Source: Pteria penguin (taxonomy: Eukaryota > Mollusca > Bivalvia > Pterioida > Pteriidae). From it: DNA of 64,000 nucleotides. Shown one piece after another: positions 47,399 through 59,243 of this stretch. Below the pieces are notes generated by a model. The model did not search any database. It saw nothing but the letters and a program-made list of their open reading frames with translations, and was not told where the DNA came from. Numbering within the stretch: position 1 is the stretch's first letter; each line of letters opens with the position of its first letter. Both the position numbers and the translations under genes were made by a program. The DNA lies in the NCBI GenBank assembly GCA_035048485.1, contig CM068582.1, forward strand, positions 19,231,570-19,295,569. The letters run 5' to 3'.

Positions 47399-47955
47399 CA
47401 GGGCTGCAACTTGGCAAAATTTTCTAGGGGCCATGTGGGCTACTGAATTTCAAATTTCGGGGCCCACAAAAAAATCTAGGGGCCTACATAAAATGAAGAG
47501 TTCAATCGTTCAACAGGTTTAATCATCAATTATTTCTCTTTCAATAACAATTTGTTTTAAATTTTCAAAAACTGTTTCCTCATCATCACTACTGCCTACG
47601 TCTGTGTCAAACTCATTTGGAACAGCACAGTCCATGTTATGTTCTTCATCAAATTCATGTTGTATCAGTAATTCACCGCTTAAACTTGTAAATATCGCCA
47701 CATGATGTCAATTTCATTAACAACTGACTCAACCAGGTCAACAAAGTCATTTATATGTTTGAAATAATGAAGACAGAGTTTCGTTTTAGCAAACTTTTTA
47801 CCGATCGGGATTTAAGTGAACTTGGATCAAACAGAAAGAATAATTCAACCCGGAATTTTACGGTCGCCATGTGGGCGAATGAGATCGAAAGTTTAGTCGC
47901 CCACATTGATTTTTTCTTGCATTGGCGAGTGGGCGAGCAGTAATTTGCAGCCCTG
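47399..47955. mobile_element. hAT-like element, 5-bp target duplication, inside family A copy 2
   Basis: Ends are CAGGGCTGCAA and TTGCAGCCCTG. ACTTC is duplicated at 47394-47398 and 47956-47960. Family A copy 1 has the empty site with a single ACATC (about 8010-8016, opposite strand). The CAGGG terminus is typical of hAT. A 5-bp duplication fits the hAT subgroup with short duplications. It holds a 60-codon acidic minus-strand ORF (47519-47701) that I do not recognise. Confidence 0.85.
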
Positions 47956-48114
47956 ACTTCATGGGAATTTTTCCAAATATGAGGAAGACCACGTGACAAA
48001 TAGGCTTATTTGGAGAAATCATAGTAGAACGCTTGTAACACACGCGATCAAGGCCTAATTTGACATATTTGCGCCAATATGGAAACTGATCGCGTGATCT
48101 TCGAAATATATATA

Positions 48115-48173
48115 ATCAGGGACGTATATATCTAAAGATAGATATAGATATATTAGATATATACGTCCCTGAT
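48115..48173. repeat. 59-bp foldback in family A copy 2
   Basis: ATCAGGGACGTATATATCT (48115-48133) is exactly inverted at 48155-48173. Copies 1 and 3 lack it, so it is a young insertion in an AT-rich stretch. Confidence 0.75.
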
Positions 48174-49149
48174 ATAATAATATAAATAATATAAAATGAT
48201 ATATTTAGATATAAATTTCAGTCTAAGAAAGAACAAATAAATTATTTCATAGAATCCTAAATACAGACTGGCTATACATGTCACAAAGATCTTAAAATAT
48301 CTAGACAGGTGACCACTAATTCATAACGAGGCTGACCTATGTTCAAGTGACGTGTTATCGGTTATTTTTATCTCACTGGATTTTGTTTTTGGACATATAT
48401 ATATATACAAATATGTTATATACGTCCCAGATTTAACCTAGAATCAACAAATATTGACAAAATTAATTACATCCTCAAGGCTAAACATCTCGAGCCTCTC
48501 GTAAATTACATAAGGTACTGGTAGACGAATTTTAAAAATATCTACATGCAGTGTGTACAGCTTCTTATCTGCCCTTACCGCCTGTGTTATAAATAACACT
48601 TGCTGGACAGGGAATAGCCTCTACAAACTGGCAGTGGTCACTTGTCTCTTCGCGCAGCGATAGCAAGCAAGAGCAGGTAACTCCAGTCTATCTTAAACAA
48701 GCATAGCTTTTTAAAAAACTTAGGTTGCAATCGGAATAGCATTAAATGTTCAAGATGTTGGTCACAAAGCCAAATAGCTTTATGTAAAGAGGAAGAACTT
48801 GTTTTTGCGCAGTTGTGAATTTTCCCGCTAAAATTTCCAAAGCCACGCCTCATTTTTTCCTTATTAGGGAAGTAGCATGTGTATATATCACATATCCTCC
48901 CCATATCTGGAAAAAGTGCCCACGACCAGAGACATATGTGTATTTATGTCTCTGCCACGACGGCATAAAAAAAGGCAGTCGAGAAAGTTTTCGAATCGCC
49001 TACAAAATTTAATGTGGTTTTAAAGGATGACAGCATGGATTAAGACAGAATTTTATATTGAATGCATGAAAAATAAATTAAGTAGAACTCACATGTGAAG
49101 ATTTTATTCCAAATCAAACGATAAAGTGCGATTGTGATTCACAATCGGC

Positions 49150-49356
49150 TTGCGTCATTACGGCGAATGGCATGGCATTGTAGCCCTTACATGTGCACAT
49201 ACAATAAACCACAGAAAAATAACTAGTATGTTAGGACGATATATAGAAACTGTTGGCCCTGGTGTCAGTGTTAGTAGCGTAAACAAAAACTCTAACCTAG
49301 ACCATACCTTAAAACGAATTAAGCATAAGGCGTCCATATTTTACAGGCAATGGTAA
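49150..49356 (+). pseudogene. Frame-shifted counterpart of the family A ORF
   Basis: It encodes MRHYGEWHGIVALTCAHTIN and then the same segment as the copy 1 ORF. It diverges after HKASI because one base is missing relative to copy 1. Function unknown. Confidence 0.35.
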
Positions 49357-49959
49357 CAACTCACCCATTTCTATCTTTGTAAAAAATGGCAATGGTGTTC
49401 GATTGATTTCACATGTACATTCTTTGTGATATGATGATGATGTCATAATCAATACCACTTATAACCCTTGACTTGCTCATGACAACGGACCCCATTAAGA
49501 AACTTTACCATACATCTTACTTTATGACAAAGCTATGTTGCCCACTGACAACTATCATTCACATTTTGATATTATATAATATATGGCTGTTGGTCCTTAA
49601 GCTTCTATTTTTACTCTATTTCAAAAATTATCGGAATTTAAGAAAAAAGATGAACACGACTGGGCAATTTCTGCTACTTTTTACAGCTCTAAATCAAATT
49701 TAGCTCGACGCCTCTGTGGCTCTTCAAGCCTTTGATTTGAAAGCAAGGGGACATTACATCTCATAATCCTTATTCCTCCATGAAGTCCATCTGTTAGTTT
49801 GTCACAAAAACTTTAACCTGGGCTATAACTTTTGATCCAGTAGGGGTACAACTTCACATGTAAATTCCTTGTGATGAGACTTTCCGTTTAAAATAATTAT
49901 TTTTGACATCTTGGAATTCTTTGAATTCACTTGTTTATCTTGACAGTTATGTATCCTCA

Positions 49960-50930
49960 GGAACACCCTCATCTGATTACAACCCCCTCCTAATTACAAA
50001 CATGGATTCACCATGTCTTCTCTGTCTTTGTACACATCAAATCCACAGCAATGGTCAGAGCAAGGACAGTTTTAGATCACCTTCACATAGTTTGGATGAT
50101 CTTGTGCTATAGGCCTGACATTTGCAACTGGAAAACTCAGTTCTGGACAAACTACAAATGCTGCAAGTAGCAAACTTCTTGGGATACACACTTGATGGCA
50201 TACTTTGGATGCTGCATGTGACATAATTTTTCGGTTTGAGTGGCATAGTTAGCCTTTTAGTGTACCTCAATTCTGGACAGGCTACAAGTACCAAACTTAC
50301 ACGAATTAATTATTCATCTTGGGATGCAGACTGGAAAACATGTTTCAAGCTGACCTGACATACTTTTTGTCACCCGGTTTTTGTGAAAACGTGGGGGCAT
50401 GAAATCTCATTTGTCTGTTCATCCGTCTCTCTGTCTGTCTGTCACAAAATCTTTAACCTCGGTCATTACGTAGGGCCATCATATCTGGCATGTTTGTGCC
50501 TAGTTGCAATACCTTTCCTGTATCTGTAGACATGCACAACAATGACAATGTCACAGATCACTGCACCCTTACTGTTAGAGCGTCAAAAGCAGGGGACTAC
50601 AATTCTCTGAATTTGCTTGTTCCATTTGAGTCATTTTGGTTTCCTGTTTTGGGCACAAGTATATCAGTTATGGACAGTACAAGTACCATCTATGGGATGC
50701 ACACTAGAGTACCTGGTTTGATTGCTTCATGTGACAGTTTTTCCACTTCAGTGATTTGGTTAATCTGTTGGGGGTACCACAGTTTGCGACAAACTAGTAA
50801 AAATAAAAGACTTCTGACTTGGCTGTATGCCAAGTCACCTCGACTAAACAGTGTGTGAAAATTCCCAAACTTGTGCTAATGGTTCATCTTGGGATGCAGA
50901 CTTGAATGCAAGCTTTGTATAACTATTCCT
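49960..50930. repeat. Degenerate tandem core, TTCTGGACAAACTACAA type
   Basis: TCTGGACA..CTACAAGTACCAAACTT and CTTGGGATGCAGACT recur at about 50135, 50265, 50665 and 50890. A second element start (GTGGGGGCATGAAATCTCAT then CTGTCTGTCTGTC) lies at about 50388. Open frames here are by-products. Confidence 0.5.
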
Positions 50931-52868
50931 ACTTCAGTTTTGTTTCATTAAAAGAAATTTGAATAAAATAACTCAATAATGACTCAAGAGTCATTTTGAA
51001 TTTGTGCTGTTACTTGTAAGAATGAAACTACTCCTGAATTAAGTCTGGTGAACTAGTAAGAAGAATTAAAATCTACAACTGGCAATTTCATGCATATTTT
51101 ATAAAAACAGACAGAGTTAGATTAAATGATAACAAAAACGTATCATGTTATGGAGCAAATTATTGTTCTAGAATCAATGCAAATTAACACTGTGTCATGC
51201 CTATTTTGATATACAGAAGTGTCATTTTAGAGCTGTTTATATTTTTTTTTTTCACAAATGACACAGAAAAGTTTGGGTTTTTTTATTTTGGTAGATAAAC
51301 TTATGAATTTATACCTATTGATTGAAAAAATAACAAGGATTAGGGAAAGCTCTGACAACTTACGAAGCCTTTCATAGTGGCTATAGTAATTAAACAAACC
51401 TACGAAAATGATGACAATTTCACAAGAAGTACACTTACATGTATTTGATAATTTCTGAAATCTGCATCACTGCGATATTACACTGTATTGTGCAATGGTC
51501 TGTCATAAGTCAAAATTACATAAAATTACAATAGGTAATGGAGCATTTTACAAAGAAAATTGATAGATATTACACCCTCCCCCTATTTTGCTTTAACCTT
51601 ATTTGTGTGTAATATATATTGAATGAAATATTTCCTTTTCACGATCAAGAAAGGAATTAATTTGTGTATATATAAGTTTCAAATGACATTTCAAATTAAA
51701 ACCATATTTAGATTTGATATAATCAAAATATATAAACACATTAATGTCCTCCCCCCTTTTAGGAGGATGGAGGCTATTTGGAAAACAAGTACATATATTT
51801 CCTTGAAAAATCTGCCTTTGTGGTACACATATAACTACTTCAATGAATATGTCAGTAACAACATCGTAGTATTATTTAAAAGTTTAAAATGTCTTGTATT
51901 TTTAATGATATGTAAATCATACCTCTACTGTGAACGAGTCCGGAGATATAATGGCTCAAAGACACCATACTTTTCAACAGACAGCATATACAGCAATTGA
52001 GGTATCGCCAGTTCCAACTTTAACCACGCCCATTACGTAGTTTCATTGTGACGTCACAGTTAAAACCATCCTTGACAGGCCATTTATTTATGAAAAAGTG
52101 TGCCAAAAGGTGCGATGTCGGGCATTTGACAATCAGTCAATTGTGACTACGTCACGTCATTGAGACGTAACGTCTCAATGACGTCATCCTCTGCTGCATG
52201 ACGTAAATCTGCAGCCCTTTTCAAATACATTAGCACTCTGAGGGTTAAAAAAAAAACCCTCTCTTGTTCATTAAATTTAGTTTTGATTGTTTCAAGATAA
52301 TTAAATGTACTGGCCTTCGCTTTTAGTTGACTAACTTGTGCTTTTTTTGGCTTTAAAATACGCCCTCATATTTTACTTTTCACATTTCGTATTTGCCAGC
52401 ATATAGATCTACATCAGTGTTGTCGATTGCTAGAGCAACGGAAACTGGTATGTCGTAAACAAGTTTTGGTCAATAGAATAACTCTAAAAACGGTTTTCTT
52501 CAATATCACATGGTAATTTACAAACACATGCATAATAGACAAATTATTGAATATTAATGCTGTATTTTCCATCACGACTAAATACATCATTGTGACATTA
52601 CGAGTTACCTCCCGTTAGGCAGATTACTTTGAGGCCTAAATCGCTCACCAGACTACGTCCTTGATACTATTGATAAAACGAATTCCTCTTCATCTTCATA
52701 TGAGTGTTACTCAGGACCTTCTGTCCTTTGATTTGTACCATAGAAGACCTGCCTATAACAGCAAAGAAAATAAACTAGACTATTCATACATGTATATCTA
52801 CATTATTTATTAGTTATAATGCAATGATAATGATCAGATATTTAATTTTGTATGATGTATCATTTCAG
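50931..52868. other. Sequence upstream of the prefoldin exon, probable intron
   Basis: AT-rich. Apart from the dispersed repeat at 51994-52143 no element was recognised. Open frame 51623-52000 (125 codons) is AT-driven and has no motif. Confidence 0.4.
51994..52143 (+). repeat. Dispersed repeat with CAATTGA ends, copy 2
   Basis: Begins CAATTGAGGTATCGCCAG and ends GACAATCAGTCAATTG, whose terminal bases pair with the start. Matches 28756-28915 in inverse orientation. Confidence 0.65.
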
Positions 52869-52973
52869 GATTCTGAAACCCAGGTAACATTTGAAGATCA
52901 ACAGAAAATTAATACTTTTGCTAGAAACAATGCAAAATTACAAGACCTTAAAGATGAACTAGAGAGCAAAAAG
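52869..52973 (+). CDS. PFDN4: Internal exon of prefoldin subunit 4 (partial gene)
   Basis: The 35-codon open stretch contains VTFEDQQKINTFARN followed by a helical KLQDLKDELESKK segment. This matches the start of the N-terminal coiled-coil helix of prefoldin subunit 4, a beta-type subunit of the hexameric cytosolic chaperone that hands unfolded actin and tubulin to the CCT chaperonin. The stretch has intron-exon structure: a tttcag acceptor ends at 52868 and a GT donor starts at 52974, right after a Lys-Lys pair. Both boundaries are phase 0, so it is a cassette of exactly 105 nt. The remaining helix, beta hairpins and C-terminal helix of this roughly 130-residue family are not seen in the 11 kb downstream, and no certain first exon lies upstream. 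The flanking introns therefore appear long and transposon-filled. The real splice junctions rule out a processed pseudogene. No frame damage is visible. It is the only clear host gene fragment in the window. Confidence 0.87.
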
Positions 52974-53599
52974 GTACATTACTATTCTGAATTCTTTCAG
53001 TGTCTACTGATACTGTCACATCAACTTTAAATTTAAATTTTCAATCTCTTCATACTAATAGTTTGGATTTTATCCTGTAGTGGCTCTAAATACATGTATA
53101 AACTTAAATGTTGACATTTGCCTGTGCAGTCAAACTGCACTCAGATGAATACACAAAAGCTCCAATACACATTTGTTTTCAAACAATAAGGCTGTCTCAA
53201 TGTCAATAGTTACAGTGGGTATGATCACATAAAATTACTTTTTTTCAGATCAAAGCTATGAAAAAAAAAATTAAATAATTAATTTTGTTTGTTTGGTTTT
53301 TTTTTAATTTTGAACAAAATTGAACTTAAATTGTCACTAAAATCACAAAAATCTAGACTCTGTATTCAACTTTACAACAGTCGATTAACATACGTCATTA
53401 TCTACATGCACAACATATGCATATCATTACTGTAAAGAGTAAGTTTATGTTTCGAAATATTGTATTTTTGAATGAATTAACAAGTTACTCCTGGTGTTTT
53501 TATATTCAGTATTAGTATTATTATTCAGTTTTATGTTTGTTTGTATTTATGTAAATACACATGTAATGTGCCAATAGAGAATTGAATGATAGTTTTGAC

Positions 53600-54190
53600 A
53601 GGATTGCAAAGCAAGTCCCATCTATGTATAAGCGATGTCTGTCTGTCCAATGTCAGCAATTGCGTTCAGTTTCATTTCTAGCATACTGTAAATGATACCA
53701 ACTTTAAATTTGGCCATTTTGCAGACATTGATGAGTTCTTCCACATACACAAAATTTTGTGACCTTGGGCTCAATTTTATGCTTCAGTGAACAAAGTCTG
53801 ATTTAGCGTTTAGCTTTATATCTTGCGTACCATTTATGATACCAACTTCAAATTTGGTCAATTTACAGACATTGCTTAGTTCTTTCGTACCAACACAAAT
53901 TTTGGTGAGCTTGACTTCAATTTTATGCTTCAGTGTCAGTGAACAGTCTGATTTTACATTTACCTTAATCTCTTGCATATCGTTTTCTGTACCAACTTGA
54001 AATTTAGTCAGTTTGTAGACATTGATGAGCTCTTCCCAACCAACACAAAATTTGGTTTCCTCTTTTCTCAACCTTGATTTTATGCTTCAGTGAACACAGT
54101 CTGATTTTGCATTTAGCGGGATCTCTTGTGTACCATGAATGATACCAAACTTCAAATTTCTGGAAACATCTTCAAACTTAAAGAGTCATG
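53600..54190. repeat. Tandem core, about 148 bp units
   Basis: Four to five units share ATGATACCAACTTCAAATTT, GGTCAATTTACAGACATTG and TTTTATGCTTCAGTGAACA. It lies downstream of the prefoldin exon, probably in its intron. Confidence 0.78.
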
Positions 54191-54569
54191 TGTCTGGATA
54201 AGACTCTACAGGTAGACTATAATGATTATGCTTTGCAATCTGGTCATACCCTCTTTGTCGGTTTCTTGTCATTCTTTTGAGCTGTTTAATGAGTATTTCG
54301 TAATTTGTTGCGTGAATTTTTTGTCATTTTGGAGTTTTGCCTTCTATGCCTTTTGCTTGATATTCCAAATAAATGAATTAAATCAAAGAGATGTTTCGTG
54401 GCATGTATTTGGCTGGCTGCAATTATGTCACTTTTCACAAAAAATGGTGTTGCTGGTAGGATGGAAGATGACTCTAACCCCTGATTGGTAGGCAGAGGCG
54501 ATAGTGAGGAGCACCTGCTGAGGGCCGTGTCATAGAGCTCTGAATCCTTGTCAGTGATGCCGAACCAAA

Positions 54570-54770
54570 TAGTATGGAGGACACTATTGAAAATATTCCA
54601 GATGAGATTGATTCTCTCAGATAATTGGTGTATGATCAAGTTAAACACTTCATGGGAGAGATTAATAGACTTCAGATGTGATTGAAGGATCTGGAGGAGG
54701 CCATGAACATCTATGACCCAAGGTTTGTGACTGTAATGGGGAGTAGGAGGCTAGATCGCTTATGAGACAG
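54570..54770 (+). pseudogene. Gag-like coiled-coil remnant of a Ty3/gypsy-like element
   Basis: In one frame with three stops this reads MEDTIENIPDEIDSLR, YDQVKHFMGEINRLQ and LKDLEEAMNIYDPRFVTVMG. The text is strongly amphipathic and coding-like, and it stands about 430 bp before a CCHC zinc knuckle, which fits the N-terminal part of a gag. Stops interrupt it after 16, 32 and later codons, so it is not expressed as a protein. Confidence 0.5.
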
Positions 54771-55179
54771 ACCCAAAGTCATCAAACAACATGGTCAAGG
54801 AATGGGTGTGGGACATGCAGAGCCATGCCGAAAGTAGAAAACTTATTTTTGAAATTCTTTTTAGAATTTGTTTGAATAAAAACAGACAAGAAACTACAAA
54901 GAAATTAACAAAAATTTGTAATTTTGTATAATTTGATTTCTTAGCTTCCAGTTTGAATATTTTAGTCCTGCTTGATATCAAATGACTCAGAATGAAATAC
55001 TGAAAGTGAAAATGGAATAAAGAAACTGAATTTTTCAGATAAGTTTGTCAGCACAGGAAAGGCTTGAAGAATGTTGTTGAATACGCGTATAGCATTAGCA
55101 TATCATTATATATCGGCACACACCGCCATCTTGAGCGGAAGTTGGGAAGCAGAGTGGGATCACCTTAAAGAATTCCAAT

Positions 55180-55310
55180 AGACCAGGAAGGTGGCTTAAT
55201 TGTTACGGCTGTGGTTATACGGAACATTTACAGAGACAGTGTCCTAACTCAAAGAAAACAGAGGATAGTACTATTAAGAAATATTTTCAGTGGAGTCTGT
55301 GGTGAAGAGC
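55180..55310 (+). pseudogene. Gag CCHC zinc knuckle remnant
   Basis: The frame gives LNCYGCGYTEHLQRQCPNSK, a C-x2-C-x4-H-x4-C knuckle at 55201-55242, the nucleic-acid-binding motif of retroelement gag proteins. It is followed by a Lys/Glu-rich stretch and a stop (TGA) near 55303. An in-frame TAA precedes it in another frame. It links the gag-like segment upstream to the protease-like segment downstream. Confidence 0.72.
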
Positions 55311-55409
55311 CATTCTTCAGGTGATGAAATGAATGACGGCTGAATCTTACATAAAGCTGTAGGAACTTGTCTGGAAGTGATTTTGTTGATTCAGGGGAGG
55401 GAAATAAGA

Positions 55410-55675
55410 TGTCTGTTGGTTGCTGGAGCATAGGTATCAACTGTTATTTTCGGAAATATCTTGTCGGGATTATGACACCCAATGATATCGGGGAAATCCT
55501 AAGATTTTCAGCAACCAATTGACAGGATATACCCTATATAGGCCACATTGAATGTAACCTGGTGAATATGGGACACATCTTTCCGAATACAGGATTTCTT
55601 GTGGTGAAAGATCCGGTAGGAGACGCTAAGAATGTTCGAGGTGTTATTGGCTCAAATATACTGAGAGAAATATAT
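55410..55675 (+). pseudogene. Retropepsin-like protease remnant (gypsy-like)
   Basis: The frame includes QDIPYIGHIECNL, FPNTGFLVVKDPVGDAKNV and RGVIGSNILREIY. This matches the flap, inner strands and the conserved (I/L)(I/L)G-x-N-(V/I)L block at the end of aspartic proteases from Ty3/gypsy-like elements of invertebrates and fish. The active-site region upstream (about 55418-55440) reads VAGA-stop-VSTV, so the catalytic Asp is replaced and a stop follows. Another in-frame stop precedes QDIPY. The protease was therefore lost. No reverse transcriptase or integrase follows within 700 bp. Confidence 0.72.
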
Positions 55676-56290
55676 CTTCTCTGCAAAACTTAAAGAGATG
55701 AACGCAACTTTGCATATAGTATTAGCTCTATATGAAGAAACTCATGCAAAATTGGTTAATCATAAGGTCAGGAAATGGCTGGCGAATGATCGTGAACAGT
55801 AGGAAATACTAAATTCAAAAAAGTGTTGGCAGGCACAATGAATCCAATGGCAATGACAGAGAGGAGCAAGACCACCAGAAGGATTACAGAGCTATGAGCT
55901 ATGAGAATGAATTATGGAATATTCATAAACATGTTTCTCATAATGCTGTGACTTTGGATTTTCTTGTGCTTGAAGACAAGAATGATGAGACTATCATCAG
56001 ATGGAGGATGAGTGCATGGTCTCGTTGCATTTTTCTGCAGGAGACGGTGAAGTGTCATTGGAAGGTAGCATTGTTGAAACAGGAGGGAAGCATGATCCTA
56101 GAGTCAATTTGTTAGATGTTGGAAACGTTTCATCACCTGATACTTTACAGATGGTAGTGCCTATAGAGCAACTTTGGAGCAGCATGACGTCAGTATTGAC
56201 GAGGATGATGATGACATGCATTGGACATTACGGATAAGCAAGCGCAGTACACCTGAGAAGTATCTGAATCCGCTTAATAAGGCCATAACA
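55676..56290 (+). other. Continuation of the gypsy-like remnant, weakly supported
   Basis: A short frame at 56001-56237 with DGEVSLEGSIVETGGKHDPR and VNLLDVGN resembles the spacer between protease and RT in gypsy-like polyproteins, where a beta-strand region precedes the RT. No RT block was found. Frames shift several times. Confidence 0.3.
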
Positions 56291-56299
56291 AAATAGAAT

Positions 56300-57519
56300 T
56301 TATTGATATGCGAGTTATTAGCAAAGAAACAATTTTTTATTCATAATTTTAAGTGAATGTATCAGTTTCATGATATAACATTGTTCCTGATATGTTGTAT
56401 TCAGTAGACAAACATTTGAGATTTTTTAGTGTGTTTTGAATTTTATCAGTAACTGTGTTTTGCATAGCCAAATTATTGTTATCCCGATGTGAAACAACTA
56501 TTTAAGTATTTAGTTGGAAGTTTGGATAGTTGTTGGGACATCAACTATATAGCAGGGGAATGTAAAGAATGTTATTGTCTAGTGACAAGAAATGATAAAA
56601 TTATGTTTCTAAATATTGTATTTTCAATGAATTATCTTTCATGTGTATCTGACTAACTGAAGTTAATGGACATTATGGCATTTTTATCTCTCTGTCAATC
56701 GCATTTTTGGGTATACATTGGTTAAGCTTAATGCAAGCAGTAACAATATTATAGAGGAGGGATTGTCGTAATTGAAACTCAGAAATAATCTTACTTCCAA
56801 TTCTGGAAAGTTCCCATGTTTAACAAAGTATTTCATTAGTAAATTTTCATTCCTATCCTATTAATTGTATTTTAAATTTTGTGTCAACAATGTTGATCAT
56901 TCCATAAGTAATAGAACATGCAGTGAAATCTATTGTAAAATAAACGAAGTTTTCATAGTTTTACTTAGACTTTCGTTAAGATTTGGCATCGCATGATCAA
57001 TTTGTTATTTTCTTTGAAAAGAGAAATAATCCTGACCAGCCAATTACAAGCCACAAGACATCTCTTTGGTTTGATTCATTTATATGAAAGACGCAGCGAG
57101 ACCACTTGTCCTCCATCTGACACGATAGTCTCATCATTCCCATCCCCAAGTGCAGGGAAATCCTGAGTCCCAGGATTACGAGGAACTTTCAAATAAATAT
57201 CCCATAATTCATCAATTATTTCTCTTTTCACATTACCATGAAACAAGATCACAGCAATTTTAATCTAAAACTGCTGACCTCTACAATGGTGTATGCTATA
57301 AGTATACATATATTGCATATGTAATCAAATCAAAAGTTTAAATTGTATTATGCACTTCTTATCTTATTTTTCACCAATAATGTATTGCCTTTTTTTTTAA
57401 ACACGTAGCTACTTCCATAGCAACCTGAACTTAACTACAAACACAGTGTGAAATTTAAATTTAAGAAGAATGAAAAACCTCAAAAAAGAAGTAGTATGTA
57501 AATATAAGAAATGAGTGTC
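56300..57519. other. AT-rich stretch, nothing recognised
   Basis: No coding motif, tandem unit or inverted end found between the gypsy-like remnant and the 131-bp MITE. Confidence 0.5.
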
Positions 57520-57650
57520 ATTCAGATTGTTGTTATGGAGGTTTATACTACTATCTGTATCTTGATACCTGGTATCATGACCTTCTACTAGGCATCATTC
57601 AAATTGTCAGACAATAATGTTTTATTAACCTCCATAACAACAATCTGAAT
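57520..57650. mobile_element. 131-bp MITE with 24-bp perfect inverted ends
   Basis: ATTCAGATTGTTGTTATGGA then GGTT at 57520-57543 is exactly inverted at 57627-57650. The interior contains TATCTTGATACCTGGTATCA. Confidence 0.8.
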
Positions 57651-57999
57651 AACTTTCATTTCCTCAAAGGAAGTCATTGCTTTTGTTCTGACAGTTCAAG
57701 TTTAATGAAGTCAATAGCAGAATATCAGATACAAAGAATGGCTAGAATGCTGTCACAAGTTGAAAACAGTAAAGAAATGTACAGTACTGGTAATAAATAT
57801 GATATTAGAATGTTAATGAACATACCGGTACTATGAAACTTATTTTGTTGATAACTCATTTAGGGGACTTGGTGACCAACGGTGTCTGAGTGTTTTCGAA
57901 GTTTGTTCTTTTTGTTCAGCATAAGAAAAAAGAATTTTGTCTTTTTTTTAAGTGTTTTTAAACTTACGGTAGTTACTTTAGCGTAATTTTGGGGTAAAG

Positions 58000-58260
58000 T
58001 GAGCTACCTAATCACCCATTGTCCATCATCCATTTGTCTTACCATCTGATAATCTGTCTGTTAACTTTTTTAACATTTTGCACTTCTTCATCAGAACTGA
58101 TAGAAGGATTTTGATGAAATTTGGTATACATGAAGTACTATAAGTCCTCTACCAAGTTTTTCATTTCATCTAAATCTGCTGACAGCTGGTGACCATATCC
58201 AAAATAGGTCTCAGAGGGTACCTCCCTTTGAAAATCTTCTCCTGATCCACAGTATGGATA
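58000..58260 (+). mobile_element. Diverged 5' fragment of family c
   Basis: GTGAGCTACCTAATCACC, a CCATTTGTC-rich run, CACTTCTTCATCAGAACTG and GATGAAATTTGGTATACATG follow the order of family c unit 1. The 5' palindrome is damaged and the rest is missing, so this is an older copy. Confidence 0.6.
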
Positions 58261-58343
58261 ATAAAACTAATGACATCTGAGCAATTTACAAGAATGTGTG
58301 TTTCAAGGTTTTTCATTTTGTTGGAATTGGATAAATAATTTCT

Positions 58344-58373
58344 TGAGTCGGCGCTCTCATAGAGCGCTAGACT
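58344..58373. repeat. Compound palindrome, probable Helitron-like 5' end
   Basis: GAGTCGGCGCTCTCATAGAG followed by CGCTAGACTC has an inner GCGCTCT/AGAGCGC stem and an outer GAGTC/GACTC stem, like the 5' ends of families A and c. The following sequence (to about 58550) belongs to no other family here. Confidence 0.45.
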
Positions 58374-58559
58374 CAATGGCATCGCTTTTCAAATTCTCGC
58401 TTTTCAGGGGTTATAACTTTCACTACCGATATAGAGCTTACTACGCCGCTGAAAAATAAAGTGCCGAAAAATTACTGATGTTGTCTTAAAAATTCTTGAT
58501 CAGCACAATGTACCTTTAGCTCAGTTAATTTAAGCTAAACATAAACTAGTTTCAATAAC

Positions 58560-59243
58560 TCGAAAAAGGGGTTTTCTAAATATATATAATAATATAATGA
58601 TAATATATGTAGATATAAATTTCAGTCTAAAAAAGAACAAATAAAATATTTCATAGAATCCAAAATATAGACTGGCAATGCATATCACAAAGATATCTAG
58701 ACAGGTGACCACTAATTCATAACGAGGCTGACCTAGGTTCAAGTGACGCGTTATCGGTTATTTTTATCTCACTGAATTTCGTTGTCTCATTCATTTAACC
58801 TAGAATCAACAAATATCGACAAAATTAATTACATCCTCAAGGCTAAACATCACGAGCATCTCGTAAGTTACATCAAGTACTGTATACCTATGCTGTGTAT
58901 GCTACTGCAGACGAATTTCAAAAATATCTACACTCAGTGTGTGCAGCTTCTTATCTGCCCTTACCGTCTGTGCGATAAATAACACTTGCTGGACAGAGAA
59001 TAGCCTCTACAAACTGGCGGTGGTCACTTGTCTCTTCGCGCAGCGATAGCGTGCAAGAGCAGGTAATCCCAGTCTATCTTAAACAAGCATAGCTTTTAAA
59101 AAAGTTTAGGTTGCAATGGGAATAGCATTAAATGATCAAGATATTGGTCACAAAGCCAAATAGCTTTATGTTAATGGGAATTACTTGTTTTTGCGCAGTT
59201 GTAAATTTTCCTGCTAAAATTTGTAAAGCCACGCCTCATTTTT
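58560..59243 (+). mobile_element. Family A Helitron-like element, copy 3 (left part)
   Basis: This stretch aligns colinearly with family A copy 2 at about 48180-48855 and, inverted, with copy 1 at about 7015-7850. The element resumes at 63911 after the 4.7-kb insertion and runs off the window. It lacks the first kilobase of copy 2, so it is 5'-truncated or recombined. At about 58886 it preserves the pre-insertion sequence of the 179-bp MITE found in copy 1. Confidence 0.85.

Larger units (their letters stand above)
47111..49735 (+). mobile_element. Helitron-like element family A, copy 2
   Basis: It starts AGGCGTCGAGCACTCGACAG after a TTTTT run. The start arm recurs inverted as GCTCGACGCC at about 49703, followed by the 3' hairpin GGCTCTTCAAGCC and CTTTGA. 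Copy 1 is the same sequence in inverse orientation. Without the 557-bp hAT-like insert (47399-47955) it is about 2.07 kb. A second foldback sits at 48115-48173. There is a shared short ORF near the 3' end but no Rep/helicase gene. Confidence 0.85.

Noticed and set aside
51951..52001. First exon of the prefoldin gene: ATGGCTCAAAGACACC.. with a phase-0 GT donor
   Set aside because: The donor (ATTGAG|GTATCG) lies in the first bases of a dispersed repeat also found at 28756-28915, and the peptide does not resemble prefoldin N-termini. The upstream exon is left open.
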